DNA from: Theodoxus fluviatilis
Lineage: Eukaryota > Mollusca > Gastropoda > Cycloneritida > Neritidae
Length of the DNA: 35,000 nucleotides
NCBI GenBank assembly: GCA_034096865.1
Contig: JAWQFJ010028856.1
Span: 30,001-65,000 of the forward strand
Direction: 5' to 3'
Shown: one piece after another, positions 30,690 to 35,000 of the stretch
Position numbering within the stretch: the first letter of the stretch is position 1
How the letters are laid out: the number at the start of each line of letters is the position of its first letter
The notes under the pieces: generated by a model
What the model was told of the DNA's origin: nothing
Database searches by the model: none
The model's input: the letters and a program-made list of their open reading frames with translations, nothing else
Program-made: the position numbers and the translations under genes

Positions 30690-32088
30690 TTCTTATTCAA
30701 TGACTTTTTATTATGTGTGCATCAGTACGGTGAGTTGTTGCTTTTCCTCACCGAGATTTTTCTGCACCGGTACGAGAGGCAATACATACCTTCTAAATGG
30801 AGTCGTTCAGTCATCATCCCGTTGTACAAATCCAGGGACAAGCTGAGCCCGTCCAATTATCGCAGCATCTCCCTGCTCAGCGTATTGAGCAAACTGTTCC
30901 AATCAATGCTAACGGAACGCTTGAAGTCGTGGGCAGATGATGGAAACAAGATATGCTATGAGCAGGCAGGTTTTCGAAATAAGCATTCCACCATTTTTAC
31001 CTTGCACTCCGCAATAGTTAAAACTCTACGGCGGTGGCAGAGGCAAGCTATACGCAGCCTTTATAGACTTCAGAAAGGCATTCGACTCGGTGGACAGAAC
31101 CTATCTGTGGAAAGTATTGACATGGAGTGGAGTGTCCACGAAATTTATCCACATGGTAAAAGCCGTATATTCTCAGATACAGGCCTACATCAGATGGAAC
31201 TCGGCTCACTCAGACCTGTTTAATTGTAAGGTTGGAGTAAGGCAGGGAGCAAGTGAGTCGCCGATACTGTTTTCTCTGTACATTTCTAATGCATCAGCCT
31301 TTGTACGAGAACATGGACACTAAATAGAATACAGTTCCAAACCAGGATATTCAGAAATATTATTTCTTTTAAAAGCGGACGTTGTGGTGCTCCTGTCTAC
31401 AACATCAATCGGCTTACAAAACCAACTGAACAATTTGGGAACAGTTTAAAAGGAATTAGGACTAGCAGTAAACAATGGAAAAACGGGGGTAGGGGGGTGG
31501 ACACCTAGCGAAAGGAAAAAGGTGGTTTTGGGGGGTGCTCAATTGGAAGCTGTGAACAGTTATAACTACCTTGGGCATGTCTTTTCAACCAAGCTATCAG
31601 TCTCAGCAGCCCTTGAATATCATGAGATTATGACAAAGCGAAACGTAGTGCAGCTGCTGAAGACAATGTGGGTCTGCACAGCCTAAACATCTTTGTCTTC
31701 TTCAAACTGTTTGATGCTCAGGTAGCCCCAGCTCTCTTGTACGACGCGGAACTGTGGGGGCTTTCAAGACAAAAAGTCATAAAAAAAAGCCGACACTTTT
31801 GCATGCAAACGCTTTCTAAATGTAGATGTGAGGTTTCCCACTGCTATGGTTTATGGGAAACTTTAAGATTCCTGCTTACTATAAAGCTAAATTAAGGGCA
31901 GCACAATTCTGGCTGAGACTGAGCAAAATGCTGATGAACAGGCTACCAAAACAAACCTAGCAAATGCTGTGCAGTTGTAACCCGCTAGCGGAAAGGAACT
32001 GGGCTAGAGCAACAAAGGAATTCTTGTCAAGCATGGGTTTTAATTTTGTATGGTTGAATGGAGGATGCGCGAATGAGCACGGGTTTTT
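30690..32088 (+). pseudogene. LINE reverse transcriptase, same family as the minus-strand copy at 11-14 kb
   Basis: The plus-strand order is YERQYIPSKWSRSVIIPLYK, NYRSISLLSVLSKLF, EQAGFRNKHST, motif A AAFIDFRKAFDSVDR (about 31,048-31,095, after a frame shift near 31,030), VRQGASESPILF, a damaged second box reading KADVVVLLSTTS (first or second Asp lost to Val), YNYLGHVFST, LLYDAELWGLS, ACKRF-like HFCMQTLSKC, NRLPKQ, NWARATKEFLSSMGFNFVW, and GGCANEHGF. There are stops and frameshifts throughout. The 5' end is truncated before the RT fingers. The 3' part is cut at 32,088 by element copy 2 and resumes at 33,268. Confidence 0.85.
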
Positions 32089-33267
32089 GACTCACATGCG
32101 AAGCAAAAGTGAGTCTATGTACTCACCTGTGTCGTCCTTCCGCGCGTCCAGGCGTCCGTAAAAAAACTTTAACGTTGGATTTTTCTCAGAGACTATTAAG
32201 TCTATCAACACTCAATTTGGCATGATGGTGTATGATGACAAGGCCTCAAGAAACATACATAGTGACTTGACCTTGCTTCAAGGTCAAAGTCGCAGGGGCC
32301 ATAAATGTTGTCTAAAAAACAGCCATTTTTTTACATTTTCCCAATTTTCTCTGAAGTTTTTAAGATTGGATGCATGACCTATATATGATGTATAGGGCAA
32401 AGTAATTCCTATCTTTTGATACCAATTTAATTGACCTTGCTTCAAGGTCAAGGTCACAGGAGCTCTTTAAATTTGGATTGTATACATATTTTGAAGTGAC
32501 CTTGACCCTGAACTATGAAAGATAACTCTTCCAAACTTCATAACATTTTAGTACACATGTTATACTTTCATACTAGGTCACTCGTGTTGTCCGTCCGAGC
32601 GTTCGGGCGTCCGTCCGGATGTCCAGGCGTCGGGGCGTCCGGGCGTCCTGTAATCAGTAAAAAAACTTTAACGTTGGATTTTTCTCGGAGACTATTAAGT
32701 CTATCAACACCCAATTTCACATGATGGTTTTTGATGACAATGCGTCAAAAAACATACACAGTAATTTGACCTTGCTTCAAGGTCAAGGTCACAGAAGCTC
32801 TTTAAAGTTGGATTGTATACATATTTTGAAGTGACCTTGACCCTGAACTATGGAAGATAACTCTACCAAACTTCATAACATTGTAGTACATATGTTATAC
32901 TTTCATCATAAGACACATTTGGTCACATATCCTCAAGATCAAGGTCACTTTGACCCTTATGGAATGTGACCAAAATGGGGTAGTGAACGACTAAAAGTGA
33001 CCATATCTCAAGGTAGAAAGTGCCAATAAGCACCATTGTGCTTCCTATGTCTTGAATTAACAGCTTTGTGTTGTATGACCTTGGATGACCTTGACCTTGG
33101 GTCAAGGTCACATGCATTTTGGTAGGAAAATGTGTAAAGCAGTTCTTAGAGTATGATGTCATTGCTAGGTTTAGTTGTTTGACCTTGAAGTTGAAGGTCA
33201 CCGGAAGGTCAAGGTCATGTAAAGGTCAAGGTCAAGCATGTGAGTAGTATGGTCTTTGCCCTTCTTG
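32089..33267. mobile_element. AAGGTCA-rich element, copy 2 (two modules), nested in a LINE
   Basis: It has the same left hairpin and right end as copy 1. Two modules begin at about 32,166 and 32,663, and about 21 AAGGTCA/TGACCTT half-sites are present. It interrupts a LINE reading frame. The codons GGG TTT before it and TTA AAA TCA TTG after it rejoin if the element is removed from a five-T run, leaving only two extra T. That identifies the ends to within two bases and the target as a T-run, with at most a TT duplication. It is 1,179 bp long with no protein-coding gene. Confidence 0.85.
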
Positions 33268-33480
33268 TTAAAATCATTGCGGCAGAGAATGCAAGACTGT
33301 TTATACAAGAATGAAAAATAGATCTGTTCAAGCGAACGGTTTGCTCTTTACAGAATATTTAAAGATTGTTTGAAATGTGACAGCTACCTAAATAACTTAG
33401 ATATTGTTATGAGTGGAAATATGTTAATCACCAGTGGAGATTCTCATTTTAATAGAAGCCAGCCAGGCCTAAATTAATGT
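33268..33480 (+). pseudogene. Continuation of the interrupted LINE (C-terminal region)
   Basis: After element copy 2 the LINE frame resumes as LKSLRQRMQDCLYKNEK, stop, SERFALYRIFKDCLKCDSYL and then decays by about 33,440-33,480. The same order (ALRQR, then ESDQLTLYNSF..ECESYL) occurs in the minus-strand fragment at 9,488-10,440, which supports the join. No 3' tail is recognisable. Confidence 0.75.
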
Positions 33481-34379
33481 TTTTTTAAAGAGAAAATCCC
33501 GCCTTGGCTTGAGAATTAGAATGGGTATGTCGAGACCATTGATTGGAATGTGAACGTAAAATCTCACCAACGCCCTTGGTCCACGCAAAAATTGCACTCG
33601 AGACCTCCAGGTCATTTTTACTCTTGTGCTCATAATTTCTAAGGCTTCAGTGCCCAGGAGAAATGCCGACGCCACCACAGGGACTTGAAGCGGCGAGGAG
33701 CGTGTCATCAGAGACCTGCCTGACGAAGATTCAAGTCGATCATGACCTGTCGACAGACGGGGTTGAGACGTCGGACAATTCAACACTCCCCCTCTCTCTC
33801 CAAGAACGTGAAGGTCATGACGAAGGTAGCCCCCCCCCCCCCCCCCCCCCTCCCCCTTTCCCTCGGACCCTGCCATGCCTGCCAATCGCCACCCCTTCAA
33901 CGTGAAATCGTTCAAGCTCAGAAGAATATGGCCGAGACTCTTCCAGACCCTCAAACTCTCAAATCAAACTTTGAACCGAGCTCTACCCTCAGATATGTGA
34001 AAATTTAGTATAAGGCTGGCTGGCTAAACATTATTAAAATGTCGAGTTTATATTATAAATTTTATCCGTCATTAGTCATTATTAAAGCTGTTGTAATAAT
34101 TAAACCTCCCCACTTATCTTCTTCGCGTTGTCCTGTTAATCCTTCATTGCACGAAACGTGAGTGGATGTTACAGGACGGTAATGAGGATTCTCTAGACAC
34201 TCTCGAAATTGCGACACACTGAGCCCCGTCATTTAAATTGTAAATAAATGTAGATATTCTTTCATAAGATTTAGGTGAGGGATAAACGATTTGCGCATAC
34301 ACGGACAGTATATGGCAGAAAACAGTTACGCTTTCTGCCCATTTTGACCTGACATTTTAGAGAACGAGGAACATTTTTT
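33481..34379. other. Flanking sequence with no supported gene
   Basis: Opposed short frames at 33,469-33,954 (minus) and 33,663-33,905 (plus) are low-complexity around a C-run and are not convincing. The rest is AT-rich with nothing recognisable. Confidence 0.4.
33830..33850. repeat. Poly-C run of 21
   Basis: Twenty-one consecutive C, followed by T, five C and a C/T-rich stretch. The G-rich complement could form a quadruplex. Homopolymer length is prone to sequencing error. Confidence 0.9.
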
Positions 34380-35000
34380 GACTCACATGCGAAGCAAAAG
34401 TGAGTCTATGTACTCACTCGTTTCGTCTGTCCGGGCGTCCGGGCGTCCGGGCGTCCGAAAACTTTAACGTTGGATTTTTCTCTGAGACTATTAACTCTAT
34501 CAACACCCAATTTCACATGATGGTTTTTGATGACAAGACCTCAAAAAACATACATAGTGACTTGTCCTTGCTTCAAGGTCAAGGTCGCAGGGGCCATAAA
34601 TGTTGTCTAAAAAACAGTCATTTTTCACATTTTCTCAATTTTCTCTGAAGTTTTTGGGATTGGATACCTGACCTATATATGATATGTACGGCAAAGTAAT
34701 CCCTATCTTTTCATACCAATTTGGTTGACCTTGCTTCAAGGTCAAGGTCACAGGGGCTCTTCAAAGTTGGATTGTATACATATTTTGAAGTTACCTTGAC
34801 CCTGAACTATGGAAGATAACTGTTCCAAACTTCATAACATTGTAGTACACATGTTATACTGTCATCATGAGACACATTTGGTCACATATCCTCAAGGTCA
34901 AGGTCACTTTGACCCTTATGAAATGTGACCAAAATGGGGTAGTAACCACTAAAAGTGACCATATCTCATGGTAGAAAGTGCCAATAAGCACCATTGTGCT
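34380..35000. mobile_element. AAGGTCA-rich element, copy 3 (one module, cut by window end)
   Basis: It begins with GACTCAC after six T and shares the left hairpin. One CGTCCGGG tract and one TTTAACGTTGGATTTTTCTC module (about 34,455) are followed directly by the right-hand segment seen in copies 1 and 2. Six AAGGTCA-type half-sites are visible. The right end lies outside the window. Confidence 0.8.

Noticed and set aside
33469..33954. 161-codon minus-strand frame and opposing plus-strand frame
   Set aside because: Both cross the poly-C run and have low-complexity composition, with no recognisable domain or splice signals.

Overview
The window looks like non-coding-rich animal DNA, most likely from a marine mollusc and probably a gastropod. 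The evidence is candidate splice junctions, long dinucleotide microsatellites, decayed non-LTR retrotransposons (LINEs) with only short 3' tandem tails, and a family of AAGGTCA-rich dispersed elements with CGTCCGGG-type spacers that I associate with mollusc genomes. The species call is inference. No bacterial operons, rRNA, convincing tRNA or CRISPR array is visible.

Layout. 1-5,270: unique sequence, (CA)n and (GA)n/(GT)n microsatellites, a cluster of inverted repeats (2,579-3,903) and a LINE C-terminal fragment (4,562-4,917). 5,270-9,100: a phase-consistent three-exon gene model on the + strand (6,291-6,552, 7,612-7,656, 8,386-8,438), whose first intron holds a ~330-bp (GGA)n tract. 9,117-14,290: a compound microsatellite joined to a LINE 3' end (- strand), a ~0.66-kb spacer with ETS/YY1-like motifs, a larger - strand LINE remnant carrying endonuclease and reverse transcriptase (11,095-14,056), and the 3' end of another element on the + strand. 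14,796-15,200: an inverted repeat pair.

15,258-19,519: a 4.26-kb purine-rich satellite. It grades from degenerate GGA triplets on the left to a clean 27/54-bp higher-order repeat on the right, where a ~160-bp retroelement tail has inserted. Enormous open frames here are a by-product of a stop-free triplet repeat. 20,340-21,760: a - strand LINE reverse transcriptase that has lost catalytic aspartates in two motifs.

22,825-25,947: a complete but disabled RTE-like retrotransposon (22,837-25,935) between perfect 12-bp target-site duplications. 26,150-27,167: two + strand exons whose phases match, an unrecognised gene candidate. 27,327-28,290: a heavily decayed Jockey-like RT.

28,373-35,000: three copies of one mobile-element family with 3, 2 and 1 internal modules and about fifty AAGGTCA half-sites. 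One copy sits inside a + strand LINE (30,690-33,480) and so reveals its exact ends and its insertion into a T-run. This family is the most interesting item: a mobile carrier of TCAAGGTCA (ERR/NR5A-type nuclear receptor) sites, perhaps a non-autonomous Helitron/Helentron-like element. Nearly all recognisable coding sequence belongs to mobile elements; the two host gene models are tentative.
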